From contig NZ_JAJNCU010000002.1 of the NCBI RefSeq assembly GCF_021026095.1, positions 124,001-188,000 of the forward strand: 64,000 nucleotides of DNA, in the 5' to 3' direction. A program made the position numbers and the translations under genes. Below the pieces are notes generated by a model. The model was not told the DNA's origin. It worked only from the letters and a program-made list of their open reading frames with translations, and ran no database searches. The stretch is from Salinicoccus halitifaciens (GTDB lineage: Bacteria > Bacillota > Bacilli > Staphylococcales > Salinicoccaceae). Of this stretch, positions 18,622 to 27,444 are shown piece after piece. Numbering within the stretch: position 1 is the first letter of the stretch; each line of letters opens with the position of its first letter.

Positions 18622-20196
18622 ATGAAAAAGTTATACATGTTATTGTTTGGCGCGTTACTGATGCTTGCCGCCTGCGCGGATGACAGCGGGGTCGAAGAGG
18701 CTGCAGATGGCGGGGAGTCAGCGGAGGAGAGTGAGGGTGAGCATATCAACTTCAGCCTGTTATCGCTGCCGAGCTCACTGGATCCGCATGCAGCGAATGA
18801 CGGTTATTCCCTTTATGTCATGACGAACATCTACGAAACACTGGTGAGGCTCAATCACGATCTGGAACTTGAACCGGGGCTTGCCGAGTCGTATGAACAG
18901 ATTGAAGATACGACTTGGGAATTCGTCCTGCACGAGGACATCACTTTCCATGACGGCAGCGAATTCAATGCCGAAGTGGTGAAGGCGAACCTGGACCGCG
19001 TGCGCGATGAAGAGGTCGGTGCACCGCTTGAATTTTTATTTACGGAGATTTCCGAAGTCGAAGTCATTGATGATTATACAGTGCATATCCATACGGCTGA
19101 GCCTTTTGCGGCACTCCCTGCACACCTCGCACATCCGGGCGGGCATATGATCAGCAAGGAAGTGATCGATGAGGATTACGCGCAGATGGAAGAAGGCGGG
19201 GATCCGCTGACTGAAGTGCACAGGAATCCGGTCGGTACGGGCTTCTTCAAATTTGATGAAATCGTCGAAGGGGATCACGTGACACTCGTCAGGAATGAAG
19301 ATTACTGGGGCGAGCCTGCGAATCCTGCCGGCGTGACATTCAAGACCGTCCCTGAAGACGCGACGCGGATCGCCGAACTCTCCACAGGGGATGCGGATCT
19401 GATCTACCCGGTGAACCCGGGTGATGTGGAGCAGATCGACAGTACCGACGGCACTTATGTCGAGCAGAACGAAAGTGCCAACATGACTTATATGGGCTTC
19501 AATACGGAAGTGGAGCCGTTCGATGACCCGGACGTCAGACGTGCAATCGCGATGGCGATCGATAAGGAGGCCATCATCAATGAAATGCTTGAAGGCATCC
19601 CGGAAGTCGCAACGACGCCTCTGAACCCGACGGTGAACGGCTACAGTGAGAACATCGAACCGATTGAACATGATGTCGAGGCGGCGAGGGAACTGCTTGA
19701 AGAAGCGGGGCACGGTGACGGATTCTCTGCAGAGATCGTGGTGAACGACAGGACAAATGAGGACATTGCGACATTCATCCAGGGTGAGCTTTCAGAGCTC
19801 GGCATCAATCTGGAAATCAACCAGATGGAGTCGGGTGCCTATCAGGAATACACCGCGAACGGCAATCATGATATCTTCATGGGCAGCTGGGGCACGGTGA
19901 CGCTCGATGCGGATTACGGACTTTATCCGATGTTCCATTCGGATAATATGGGTGCACCGGGCAACCGGACGCGTTATGCGAACGAGGAAGTCGACGCGAT
20001 GCTCGATGAGGCGAGGACCGAGACGGATGAAGAGGCACGGATGCAACTTTATGAAGATGCCCAGCAGATCATCGTCGACGAAGCGCCGCTCGTCCCTGTA
20101 TACCACTCCGTGCTGCTGGCCGGGCTGAATGAGGACTTGTCCGGATATTACCAGTATCCGAGCAGTTTCCCATATTTGAAAGATTTGGAAAAATAA
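18622..20196 (+). CDS. Peptide/nickel-type ABC transporter substrate-binding lipoprotein
   Basis: A 524-residue extracytoplasmic solute-binding protein of family 5 (OppA/DppA/NikA/GsiB). A lipoprotein signal peptide ends at Cys18 (LAAC lipobox), followed by an acidic linker. The family block NIYETLVRLNHDLELEPGLA and the later PDVRRAIAMAIDKEAI are clear, and the C-terminal part holds the TDEEARMQLYEDAQQIIVDEAPLVP segment. The acidic composition suits a halotolerant cell surface. GGAGGGG stands 8 nt before the ATG; a TATAAT lies at 18587. No permease or ATPase genes are next to it, so its transporter partner must be encoded elsewhere. Ligand class (peptide, glutathione, metal chelate) is open. 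Confidence 0.9.
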   Translation: MKKLYMLLFGALLMLAACADDSGVEEAADGGESAEESEGEHINFSLLSLPSSLDPHAANDGYSLYVMTNIYETLVRLNHDLELEPGLAESYEQIEDTTWEFVLHEDITFHDGSEFNAEVVKANLDRVRDEEVGAPLEFLFTEISEVEVIDDYTVHIHTAEPFAALPAHLAHPGGHMISKEVIDEDYAQMEEGGDPLTEVHRNPVGTGFFKFDEIVEGDHVTLVRNEDYWGEPANPAGVTFKTVPEDATRIAELSTGDADLIYPVNPGDVEQIDSTDGTYVEQNESANMTYMGFNTEVEPFDDPDVRRAIAMAIDKEAIINEMLEGIPEVATTPLNPTVNGYSENIEPIEHDVEAARELLEEAGHGDGFSAEIVVNDRTNEDIATFIQGELSELGINLEINQMESGAYQEYTANGNHDIFMGSWGTVTLDADYGLYPMFHSDNMGAPGNRTRYANEEVDAMLDEARTETDEEARMQLYEDAQQIIVDEAPLVPVYHSVLLAGLNEDLSGYYQYPSSFPYLKDLEK

Positions 20197-20233
20197 TAAA
20201 AACTTCCTATATCGTTGAATTTTTATGGTTGAA

Positions 20234-20262
20234 TAGACAACTTCCTGATATAGTACTATTAT
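20234..20262 (+). promoter_or_regulatory. Promoter of nagB
   Basis: TAGACA (20234-20239), 17 bp, TATTAT (20257-20262), 26 bp before the ATG. Confidence 0.68.
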
Positions 20263-20288
20263 ACGAAACGATTGATTGGAGGTTTACT

Positions 20289-21011
20289 ATGAAGGTCATT
20301 AAAGCACACGATTATGACGCCATGAGTAAAGAAGCTGCAGAAATTATTTATCAGGCTATAAAAAATAAACCGGATATCACATTGGGGCTCGCGACAGGTT
20401 CGACCCCCCACAGGATGTATGAATATCTGGCGGATATGCTGAATGAAAACAAGATCGACTTATCAAAAGTCCACACCGTGAACCTGGATGAGTATGTCGG
20501 ACTCGGCGAGGGCGACCCGCAGAGCTACCATCATTTCATGCATGAGGAATTTTTCAATAAAGTGAACATTCCTCTGGAGAATACACATCTGCCTGATGGC
20601 AAGGCGGAGGACCTTCAGGCTGAAGTCGAGAATTACGAACAGCTGATCAAGGACCTCGGCGGCATCGATTTGCAGCTGCTCGGCGTCGGCCGCAACGGAC
20701 ATATCGGTTTTAATGAACCCGGTACTCCATTTGACAGTGTGACCCAGGTCGTCGGACTGACCGACCTGACGATTAAAGATAACTCAAGGTTTTTTGAAAA
20801 AGTCGAAGATGTGCCGACCGAAGCCCTATCGATGGGGCTGAAGACGATCATGGAGACGAAATCGATCCTCTTCCTCGCCTCAGGCGAAGGAAAGCAGTAT
20901 GCCGTCGATGCACTGCTGAACGGCGAAGTTACCGAGGAGATTCCTGTGACTATACTTCAGCAACATGATGACGTAACCGTCATCGTCGATAAGGAAGCGG
21001 CAGGGGAATAA
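20289..21011 (+). CDS. nagB: Glucosamine-6-phosphate deaminase
   Basis: Converts glucosamine-6-phosphate to fructose-6-phosphate and ammonia. The 240-residue enzyme shows the phosphate loop LATGSTPHRMY (34-44), the catalytic base Asp67 in NLDEYVGL, the SYHHFMHEEFF segment, and His138-Glu143 in GVGRNGHIGFNEPG. It is the short Gram-positive form without the allosteric C-terminal tail. GGAGG is 6 nt before the ATG at 20289. It has its own promoter and terminator and is separated by about 10 kb from nagA and nagE, which supply its substrate. Confidence 0.95.
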   Translation: MKVIKAHDYDAMSKEAAEIIYQAIKNKPDITLGLATGSTPHRMYEYLADMLNENKIDLSKVHTVNLDEYVGLGEGDPQSYHHFMHEEFFNKVNIPLENTHLPDGKAEDLQAEVENYEQLIKDLGGIDLQLLGVGRNGHIGFNEPGTPFDSVTQVVGLTDLTIKDNSRFFEKVEDVPTEALSMGLKTIMETKSILFLASGEGKQYAVDALLNGEVTEEIPVTILQQHDDVTVIVDKEAAGE

Positions 21012-21030
21012 CTTTATTTATGATTGAGAA

Positions 21031-21059
21031 GAAGCCGGGATTTGTCCCGGCTTCTTTTT
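21031..21059 (+). terminator. Terminator after nagB
   Basis: GAAGCCGGGA (21031-21040), 4-nt loop, TCCCGGCTTC (21045-21054), five T. Confidence 0.9.
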
Positions 21060-21089
21060 GTCGTTTTGAGAGTGTCTTTTGAATCCTGC

Positions 21090-21325
21090 CGTTCAGATGC
21101 AGGGATTTTCATGGCTATCTAAACGGCAGGGGCCCTCAAGTGTTTAGTTAACGAGATTTTCACGGTCATCTAAACGGCAGGGGCCCTCAAGTGTTTGGTT
21201 AGCGAGATTTTCACGGCCATCTAAACGGCAGGTGCCCTCAAGTGTTTGGTTAGCAAGATTTTCATGACTATCTGAACAGCAGAGGCCTTCAGGTGCTTAG
21301 ATAGGGTAATTTTTAAGATTGAGTG
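21090..21325. repeat. Tandem array B1: about 4.5 units of repeat family B (51 bp)
   Basis: ATCTAAACGGCAG recurs at 21117, 21168 and 21219, exactly 51 bp apart, with a further diverged unit on each side. On the minus strand each unit reads CCGTTTAGAT, about 20 nt, CTAACCAAAC, CTTGAGGGCCCCTG, which is the family found in the opposite orientation at 63.7 kb. It lies between the converging genes nagB and natB. Confidence 0.9.
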
Positions 21326-21390
21326 AGCAGTTTTATTCTCCCGCTGCTCATCCACGGCGATTTTTATTGCCATGTGATCGCCTTATAATT

Positions 21391-21421
21391 CAAAAATAAA
21401 AACCCGGGCTCCCCCGGGTTT
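21391..21421 (-). terminator. Terminator of the natAB-like operon
   Basis: AAACCCGGG (21400-21408), CTCC loop, CCCGGGTTT (21413-21421); on the minus strand it is followed by a T-rich run. Confidence 0.85.
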
Positions 21422-21428
21422 CCATCAT

Positions 21429-22631
21429 TCATTCACCTTTATTGAATTTCTTTATATTTTTAATGATGCCCTGGTCCGTCGACAGTATGCTGCCCTTATA
21501 AATCCGGGCGGCGAAGTAGACGGCGATCCCGATGGTGATGAGCACGACCACGATGCCAATCAGCACCGTCACATGTGACGTATCCGGATCTAAAACCCGG
21601 AGGGGCATGACGAATGGTGTGAAGAACGGGAAGTAGCTGGTGATGCGGACAAGCAGGTTGCCCGGATCGAACAGGTTGAACATGCCGAGGTACATGCCGC
21701 CGAGCGACATCATCGTGACCGGCAGCAGCGCCTGCTGCAGATCTTCCATACGGCTCACGAACGAGCCGAGCAGGGCGGACACCGATAAGTACAGCACCAG
21801 CCCGAGCAATAAAAAGATCAAACTGTAGATGATCATCGGCACCGTGCGGTCATTGGCCTCGAGGCCGAATTCCGAAATCAGCTCCCCGATATCGACAAGG
21901 TAGATGACCGCGATGATCGTCACGACGAAGAAGAACAGCTGGGTCAGGCTCACGCAGATGATTGCGAGAATCTTCGCAAACAGATGGTTCACCGGAGAGA
22001 CGCTCGAGACGATCATCTCGATCACCCGAGACGACTTCTCCATCGCGATCTCCGTGCCGATCTGGCTCGCATAGTTGATGACGATGAAGAACATGACGAA
22101 CACCGTGATGTAGAAGATGACGACGTTCAAATAGTTCGGCTCGGCACCGGCCTCCGCTTCACCTTCCGCAGGGGAGACCGAAGTTTCATAGTCGACCGAG
22201 ACTTCCGCCATCATCAGCGAAGCTTCCTCTGCAGACAGGTCGAGCGTCTCCATCACCATCATCCGGTTCATCTCATCAAGCGCCAGCTCGATCTCCGCCT
22301 GCTGTGCGGCATTGATGTTGAACTCGCTTTCGACGACCGCGCTGACGGGGACCGTCTCCTCGACCGTGACCACGATGTCCCCATCACTTTCGACGACACT
22401 CATCTCCCCGCTGAACCTGTCGAGCACCTCGCTGAACTGTGCCGTGAATGCATCGGATGCCTCAACCTCGACCGTCCCGATCTCTTCCGAGCCGTCGAAT
22501 AAATTCATAATCTTATTGAAATTCCCCGCAAGGATGATCAGCAGCATGACGATGATCGTGGTGATGATGAATGATTTCGCTTTGACTTTGGATAAATACG
22601 TATGCCGGAAAGTGGTCAGGAATTTATTCAT
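21429..22631 (-). CDS. ABC transporter permease (NatB/YhaP-like)
   Basis: A 400-residue ABC-2 permease. One helix near residue 20-40 is followed by a large extracytoplasmic domain (about 45-165, very acidic) and then five helices, as in NatB (sodium export) and YhaP. The sequence SSRVIEMIVSSVSPVNHLFAKI is the cytoplasmic coupling segment. Its ATG at 22631 overlaps the 3' end of the ATPase gene by 8 bp, and the upstream ribosome site lies within that gene, so translation is coupled. The exported substrate is unproven; sodium or a drug is plausible for a halotolerant host. Confidence 0.85.
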   Translation of the reverse strand: MNKFLTTFRHTYLSKVKAKSFIITTIIVMLLIILAGNFNKIMNLFDGSEEIGTVEVEASDAFTAQFSEVLDRFSGEMSVVESDGDIVVTVEETVPVSAVVESEFNINAAQQAEIELALDEMNRMMVMETLDLSAEEASLMMAEVSVDYETSVSPAEGEAEAGAEPNYLNVVIFYITVFVMFFIVINYASQIGTEIAMEKSSRVIEMIVSSVSPVNHLFAKILAIICVSLTQLFFFVVTIIAVIYLVDIGELISEFGLEANDRTVPMIIYSLIFLLLGLVLYLSVSALLGSFVSRMEDLQQALLPVTMMSLGGMYLGMFNLFDPGNLLVRITSYFPFFTPFVMPLRVLDPDTSHVTVLIGIVVVLITIGIAVYFAARIYKGSILSTDQGIIKNIKKFNKGE

Positions 22632-23523
22632 ACTGGCGGCCCACCTTCGCAATGAATATATCGTTCAATGACGGTTCATTCACCTGGAACCGCTTGAAGT
22701 AGCCGAGCTTGACGATTTCATGGAAAATGTCCTCCGCATATTTCTCCTCGGCGATCTTGATCACAATTGTGTTCCTGTTCTGCTTCATTTCAAGCACACC
22801 CGGAAACTCCTTCAAAAATGAAATGTCATGCTGCCCTTCGATGATCAGCTCTTTCTGGCCGAAGTCGGCCTTGATGTCATCGATGTTGCCGCTGACGACC
22901 TGGCGTCCTTTATTCAGTATGCAGAGCTCTTCGCACAGTTCCTCCACATGATCCATACGGTGGGTGCTGAAAAGGATCGTGGCACCGTTCCGGTTCAGCT
23001 CCTTGACCGCCTTCTTCAGTATCTCCACATTCACGGGGTCGAGGCCGCTGAACGGCTCATCCAAAATGATCAGCTCCGGTTCATGGATGATGGATGCGAT
23101 CAGCTGGATCTTCTGCTGGTTGCCCTTCGACAATTTTTCTATCCTCTTCTGCTTGTTTTCAGGCACTTCGAATTCTTCAAGCCAGAAGTCCAGCTGCCGG
23201 TCGATCTCCTGCCTTTTCATGCCCTTCAATCTTGCGAGGTATTGGATCTGCTCATCCACCTGGAGCTTCGGATGCAGTCCGCGCTCCTCCGGCAGGTAGC
23301 CGATTTTATCGGTCATGTCATAGCCGATTTTCGCACCGTCATATGTAATCGTGCCGGCAGTCGGTGCGAGCAGGCCGAGCAGCATCCGGAAAGTCGTCGT
23401 CTTGCCGGCGCCGTTGCCGCCGAGGAAGCCGTACATGCTGCCGCGGGGCACCTCGATATTTATATTGTCCACAGCTGTGAAATCATTGAATTGCTTGGTC
23501 AGATTTGAAAGTACGAGACTCAT
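22624..23523 (-). CDS. ABC transporter ATP-binding protein (NatA/YhaQ-like)
   Basis: A 299-residue ATPase subunit with Walker A GGNGAGKTT (about 35-43), signature LSKGNQQK (a NatA-type variant of LSGGQ), and Walker B LIILDEPFSGLDP. The C-terminal 90 residues form the extra domain (DUF4162) characteristic of the NatA and YhaQ group. GGGGGG precedes the ATG. It is the first gene of a two-gene operon with the overlapping permease, and is divergent from the ABC exporter at 23603. Confidence 0.9.
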   Translation of the reverse strand: MSLVLSNLTKQFNDFTAVDNINIEVPRGSMYGFLGGNGAGKTTTFRMLLGLLAPTAGTITYDGAKIGYDMTDKIGYLPEERGLHPKLQVDEQIQYLARLKGMKRQEIDRQLDFWLEEFEVPENKQKRIEKLSKGNQQKIQLIASIIHEPELIILDEPFSGLDPVNVEILKKAVKELNRNGATILFSTHRMDHVEELCEELCILNKGRQVVSGNIDDIKADFGQKELIIEGQHDISFLKEFPGVLEMKQNRNTIVIKIAEEKYAEDIFHEIVKLGYFKRFQVNEPSLNDIFIAKVGRQYE

Positions 23524-23602
23524 ATTTATTCCCCCCTGAATAGATTTAGTTTATCATATTAGAGTACAATCCAAATAGTTAAAGCAGAATGAGGAATCAA
23601 TA

Positions 23603-25375
23603 ATGGAAAATGCAAAGGAAAATAAAAAACCGTCGGCTTCCTTTAAGGACTTCATGTCTTTACTGAACCGGACGGAAGTGAATAAAGGGCTCTTCATCGC
23701 CGGTGTCGTGCTGTCGTTCTTCGGCATGATCGGTGCGCTCATCGTGCCGCTTCTGACGCAGTCGTTCATCGACGGCTTCGATACGGAGATGTTCACGGCG
23801 GGGCTCGCTGCGGCGATCATCGGCCTGTTCCTGATCAGCGCCGTGCTCGACGGGGTCTCATATTATGTGCTGGCCAAAGTCGGGCAGACGATCATCCAAC
23901 GCCTCAGGGAAATGGTGTGGGATAAGTTTTTGAAGCTGCCCGTGAAATATTATGATGCGACGAAAAGCGGTGAATCGGTCAGCCGGCTCGTCAACGATAC
24001 CGCCATCATCAAAAACCTGATCACCTCGCATTTCCCGCAGGTGATCAACGGCACGCTGTCGATCGTCGGGGCGGTGATCATTTTATTCATACTGGACTGG
24101 CGGATGTCCCTGATCATGTTCGTATCGGTGCCGATTTCACTCTTCATCATCCTGCCGCTCGGACGCCGCATGGGCAGGATATCGAGGCAGCTGCAGGATG
24201 AGACCGCGGCGTTCACCGGCACGTCCCAGGAGACGCTCGGTGAAATCCGCCTCATGAAATCATTCAACGGGGAAGCGTATGAAAGGAAGACCGGCCGCAG
24301 CGGGATAAAGAGGCTTTACGACTACGGCATGAAGGAAGCGGCGATCAACGCGCTGCTTTCACCGATCATGTCGACCGTCATGATGTTCGTCATCATTCTG
24401 ATCATCGCTTACGGCGGCCTGCGCGTCGCCGACGGCACGATGACGATCGGGACGATGGTGGCCTTCCTTCTGTACCTGTTCCAGATCATCATGCCGATGA
24501 CCATGTTCGCGATGTTCTTCACCGAGTTCAATAAAGCACTCGGGGCAACCGAACGGATCATTAACATACTGAAGATGGATGATGAACCGGATACAGGAGA
24601 ACTTCCGGATAAGGACATCAGATTCAACAGCATCGAATTTGAAGATGTGAGCTTCAGCTATATCGAAGGTGCACCGGTGCTTCAAAATATTTCATTCCGT
24701 GCGGAACCAAACCGCAAGGTCGCCTTCGTCGGGCCGAGCGGAAGCGGCAAATCGACGATCTTTTCACTGATCGAGCGGTATTATGAAATCGATTCGGGAC
24801 GGATATTGATCGGCGGGGAGGACATCACTGATATCCCTTTATATGACCTCCGCAAAAACATCGGCTACGTCGCCCAGGAGAGTGCCATCGTCTCAGGCAC
24901 CATACGGGACAACATCACCTACGGCCTGGAAGCGGGCGATTATACAGAAGAGGATATAGAGCGGGCGGCTGAAAGCAGCTACGCCTCGGAATTCATCGAC
25001 GAGCTTGAAATGGGACTCGATACGGAAGTCGGGGAGCGGGGCATCAAATTATCCGGCGGACAGCGCCAGAGGATCGGCATTGCCCGGGCCTTCCTGAAGG
25101 ACCCTGAAATACTGATGCTTGACGAAGCGACCGCAAGCCTCGACTCACGCTCCGAGCGGTTCGTCCAGGAGGCGCTGGATGAATTGATGAAAGGGCGCAC
25201 GGTGCTTGTGATCGCGCACCGCCTGAGCACGATCATCAATTCAGACAACATCTTCTTCATTGAGAACGGCCGGCTGACCGGCAGCGGCACGCACGCGGAA
25301 CTGATGCGGACGCATGCCATGTATAAGACGTTTACGGATCAGCAGTTCACACAGGAACGGGGCGTATCGACATGA
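23603..25375 (+). CDS. ABC multidrug/lipid exporter (BmrA-like, fused permease-ATPase)
   Basis: A 590-residue half exporter. Six helices fill residues 28-325; the ATPase domain has Walker A GPSGSGKST (about 376-384), signature LSGGQRQR and Walker B ILMLDEATASLDS, then the switch His in IAHRLS. It resembles BmrA of Bacillus and probably works as a homodimer. GAGG stands 8 nt before the ATG. Its stop codon overlaps the start of the VanZ-like gene by 4 nt (ATGA), so the two are cotranslated. A second exporter of this type, distant in sequence, is at 2581-4296. Confidence 0.9.
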   Translation: MENAKENKKPSASFKDFMSLLNRTEVNKGLFIAGVVLSFFGMIGALIVPLLTQSFIDGFDTEMFTAGLAAAIIGLFLISAVLDGVSYYVLAKVGQTIIQRLREMVWDKFLKLPVKYYDATKSGESVSRLVNDTAIIKNLITSHFPQVINGTLSIVGAVIILFILDWRMSLIMFVSVPISLFIILPLGRRMGRISRQLQDETAAFTGTSQETLGEIRLMKSFNGEAYERKTGRSGIKRLYDYGMKEAAINALLSPIMSTVMMFVIILIIAYGGLRVADGTMTIGTMVAFLLYLFQIIMPMTMFAMFFTEFNKALGATERIINILKMDDEPDTGELPDKDIRFNSIEFEDVSFSYIEGAPVLQNISFRAEPNRKVAFVGPSGSGKSTIFSLIERYYEIDSGRILIGGEDITDIPLYDLRKNIGYVAQESAIVSGTIRDNITYGLEAGDYTEEDIERAAESSYASEFIDELEMGLDTEVGERGIKLSGGQRQRIGIARAFLKDPEILMLDEATASLDSRSERFVQEALDELMKGRTVLVIAHRLSTIINSDNIFFIENGRLTGSGTHAELMRTHAMYKTFTDQQFTQERGVST

Positions 25376-25938
25376 TTGAGCTTTATCATGCATTTGCACC
25401 CGTCATCCCGGTATTCTTCATACTGTTCATCGGCATCGTGGCCGTATTTCTTCTGCTCGGCAGGACATCGGGTCACGAGCTGAACAACCTGAAACGGAAA
25501 CTCACCCTGCTCATCTACATCGGATTTACGGTGAATCTTGTGGGCATGGTGCTGGTCACGCTGATGCCGACGGATTATCCGAACCGGCTTGTGCAGCTGA
25601 CGCCTTTTTTGAGCATCATTGAAACACTGCAGTATGCGACCCCGAGGGCGATCTTCAACTCGCTCTTTTTGAACATCATACTGTTCATCCCTTTCGGCTT
25701 CTTCACATACATGTTGACGAGAAGGGCCGGGCTCACGGTTTTCCTGTCCCTTTTCACCTCAGTCACCATCGAAGTGCTCCAGTATGTCCTGCCGATCGGC
25801 CGGATTTCAAACATCGATGATGTCATCCTGAACACCACCGGTGGTGTGATTGGAATGTTATGCGGAGTGCTTGCTTTAAAGATACAGATTGTTTATAATA
25901 TTCTCACAACGGGAAGGGGTAAACAAAGCAGATTTTAA
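25372..25938 (+). CDS. VanZ-family membrane protein
   Basis: A 188-residue membrane protein with about five helices. The VanZ-like signature is present: FLNIILFIPFGFF (about 104-116) and IEVLQYVLPIGRISNIDDVILN (written here only in part: GRISNIDDVILN, about 141-152). VanZ proteins are linked to resistance to lipoglycopeptides, and most homologues are uncharacterised. The ATG overlaps the stop of the ABC exporter gene, which suggests a joint role at the envelope; this is an inference from coupling only. Confidence 0.85.
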   Translation: MIELYHAFAPVIPVFFILFIGIVAVFLLLGRTSGHELNNLKRKLTLLIYIGFTVNLVGMVLVTLMPTDYPNRLVQLTPFLSIIETLQYATPRAIFNSLFLNIILFIPFGFFTYMLTRRAGLTVFLSLFTSVTIEVLQYVLPIGRISNIDDVILNTTGGVIGMLCGVLALKIQIVYNILTTGRGKQSRF

Positions 25939-25976
25939 AAAAAGAAGATGCATTATAAACAAGGGGGTTTTGCCAT

Positions 25977-26375
25977 ATGTATAAAAACAAAAGTTTATAT
26001 GATCTATCGGATATTGAACTTGCAGAAAATGAAGCCATCGGTCCGGAACTGATCGGGACCATTGAATTTGAAAATGATGGAAGGTATATCTTCCAGGGTG
26101 CATTGATACTGACGACGGAGCGTTTATTCGTCAATATAGAAAAACCTGACGGGGAAATCGAACATCATCAGCTGAAGTACACGGATATTTCACTTGTCAC
26201 CGTGGAAAACCGGGCCTTATCGGGTAAAATCGTCCATTTCTGGATCGGTAAGAAGATTGAAGTGTCCATGAACGTGACCCATGATAAAAACCTGCAGAAG
26301 TTCCTGGCGTTCTACCGCAAGCACAGGGCGCGCGCATTGAAGTATGAAAACTACATTTTCGAAGAAGCGCGTTGA
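25977..26375 (+). CDS. PH-domain-like protein (YokE-like)
   Basis: A 132-residue soluble protein. The middle part, with ALILTTERLFVNIEKPDG and a following YTDISLVTVEN strand, has the pattern of bacterial PH-like domains of the YokE group (about 20-115). No catalytic motif or signal peptide is seen. AAGGGGG precedes the ATG. It lies 38 bp after the VanZ-like gene in the same direction and ends in a terminator, so it may be the third gene of that operon. Confidence 0.65.
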   Translation: MYKNKSLYDLSDIELAENEAIGPELIGTIEFENDGRYIFQGALILTTERLFVNIEKPDGEIEHHQLKYTDISLVTVENRALSGKIVHFWIGKKIEVSMNVTHDKNLQKFLAFYRKHRARALKYENYIFEEAR

Positions 26376-26392
26376 ACATGCGGAATTGCGAA

Positions 26393-26420
26393 AGGCCGGT
26401 TATGCACCGGCCTATTTTTA
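26393..26420 (+). terminator. Terminator after the PH-like gene
   Basis: AGGCCGGT (26393-26400), 5-nt loop, ACCGGCCT (26406-26413), then A and five T. Confidence 0.85.
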
Positions 26421-26461
26421 TTGTATAATTGAGGGGATATTTTTTAGGAGCATTCATAATT

Positions 26462-27382
26462 ATGAAGATCAAAATTTTAATGCTGCTGGCGGGTGTACTC
26501 ATACTGACCGGCTGCAGCAATTTCAGGGAAACAAGTGTATCCGGGGACGGGGAAGTGCGCCGGCTCATGACAGACAACGAAGGCGAGGTGGAGATCCCCG
26601 CCGATCCGGAGCGCATGGTGCTGATGCGGCCGGTCGATGTGCTCAATGCACATCTCCTGGACGGGGATATCGCAGCCGTGACGGAGAGCGTGCGCGGCAA
26701 TCATTTTGTGAATGAACATCTGGGTGACGTGGCATTCATCGGCGAGGCGGATTTTGAAGCGGTGCGCAGTGCCGATCCGGACCTCATCCTCCTCAGCGGC
26801 CAGCACATGCACCGGGCGGAGTACGGTGAAATCGCCCCGGTGATTTCACTCAACTACAACGATGAATTCTTCAATTCATACGGGGACCGCGTCTACCTCA
26901 TGCAGCTTGCCAAGATGGGTGTGATCCTCGGTGAGCAGGACCAGGCTGCAGCGTTGACCGATGACTGGATGGAACGGATGACCGAACACAGGCGGGCGCT
27001 CACCTTCGACCCCGCTGAACATGAAGCGGCGGTGCTCGTCGAAGGCGCGGAGGGGTTCTTCATCTATGATGAGTTTTCAGCGTACGGCACCGAGATCATG
27101 TACGACCTGCTTGGCTTCAATGTCGCGGGCGATTTCCGCAGCCTGCGGGAGGCAGCGCCGTTCGAGCAGCATACTCCGGAGGCGCTCCGGGATCTCGGCA
27201 CGGATTATATTCTTGTCAATAAACACCCCGACACTGAAGCAGGGGACCTTGCGGCGGAATTGTCGGCGGCGCTGTCGATTCCGGAAGACCGTGTGCTCGT
27301 CGTCGAAGCGGAGGATTTCATCACCAATGACCTCATCTCGCTGGAGGGTCAGGCCGGCATTATAATTGAAAAGCTCGAGTAA
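26462..27382 (+). CDS. Iron-siderophore-type ABC substrate-binding lipoprotein
   Basis: A 306-residue lipoprotein of the FecB/FhuD (cluster III) class. The signal peptide ends at Cys18 (LTGC lipobox). The family segments are PADPERMVLMRPVDVL, DPDLILLSGQ and the C-terminal LRDLGTDYILVNKHP. Relatives bind ferric siderophores, haem or cobalamin outside the membrane. AGGAG is 11 nt before the ATG at 26462. No FecCD-type permease is adjacent and I see no Fur box in the short upstream region, so ligand and partners are unknown. Confidence 0.85.
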   Translation: MKIKILMLLAGVLILTGCSNFRETSVSGDGEVRRLMTDNEGEVEIPADPERMVLMRPVDVLNAHLLDGDIAAVTESVRGNHFVNEHLGDVAFIGEADFEAVRSADPDLILLSGQHMHRAEYGEIAPVISLNYNDEFFNSYGDRVYLMQLAKMGVILGEQDQAAALTDDWMERMTEHRRALTFDPAEHEAAVLVEGAEGFFIYDEFSAYGTEIMYDLLGFNVAGDFRSLREAAPFEQHTPEALRDLGTDYILVNKHPDTEAGDLAAELSAALSIPEDRVLVVEAEDFITNDLISLEGQAGIIIEKLE

Positions 27383-27411
27383 GTGGATGCCGTGACGCGT
27401 CCGCTTTTTTT
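27382..27411 (+). terminator. Terminator after the binding lipoprotein gene
   Basis: AGTGGATGC and GCGTCCGCT pair over 9 bp including two G-T pairs, followed by seven T; the first arm starts at the stop codon. Confidence 0.65.
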
Positions 27412-27444
27412 ATGTATGATGAAAGCATTAAGGACGGTGGTAAT

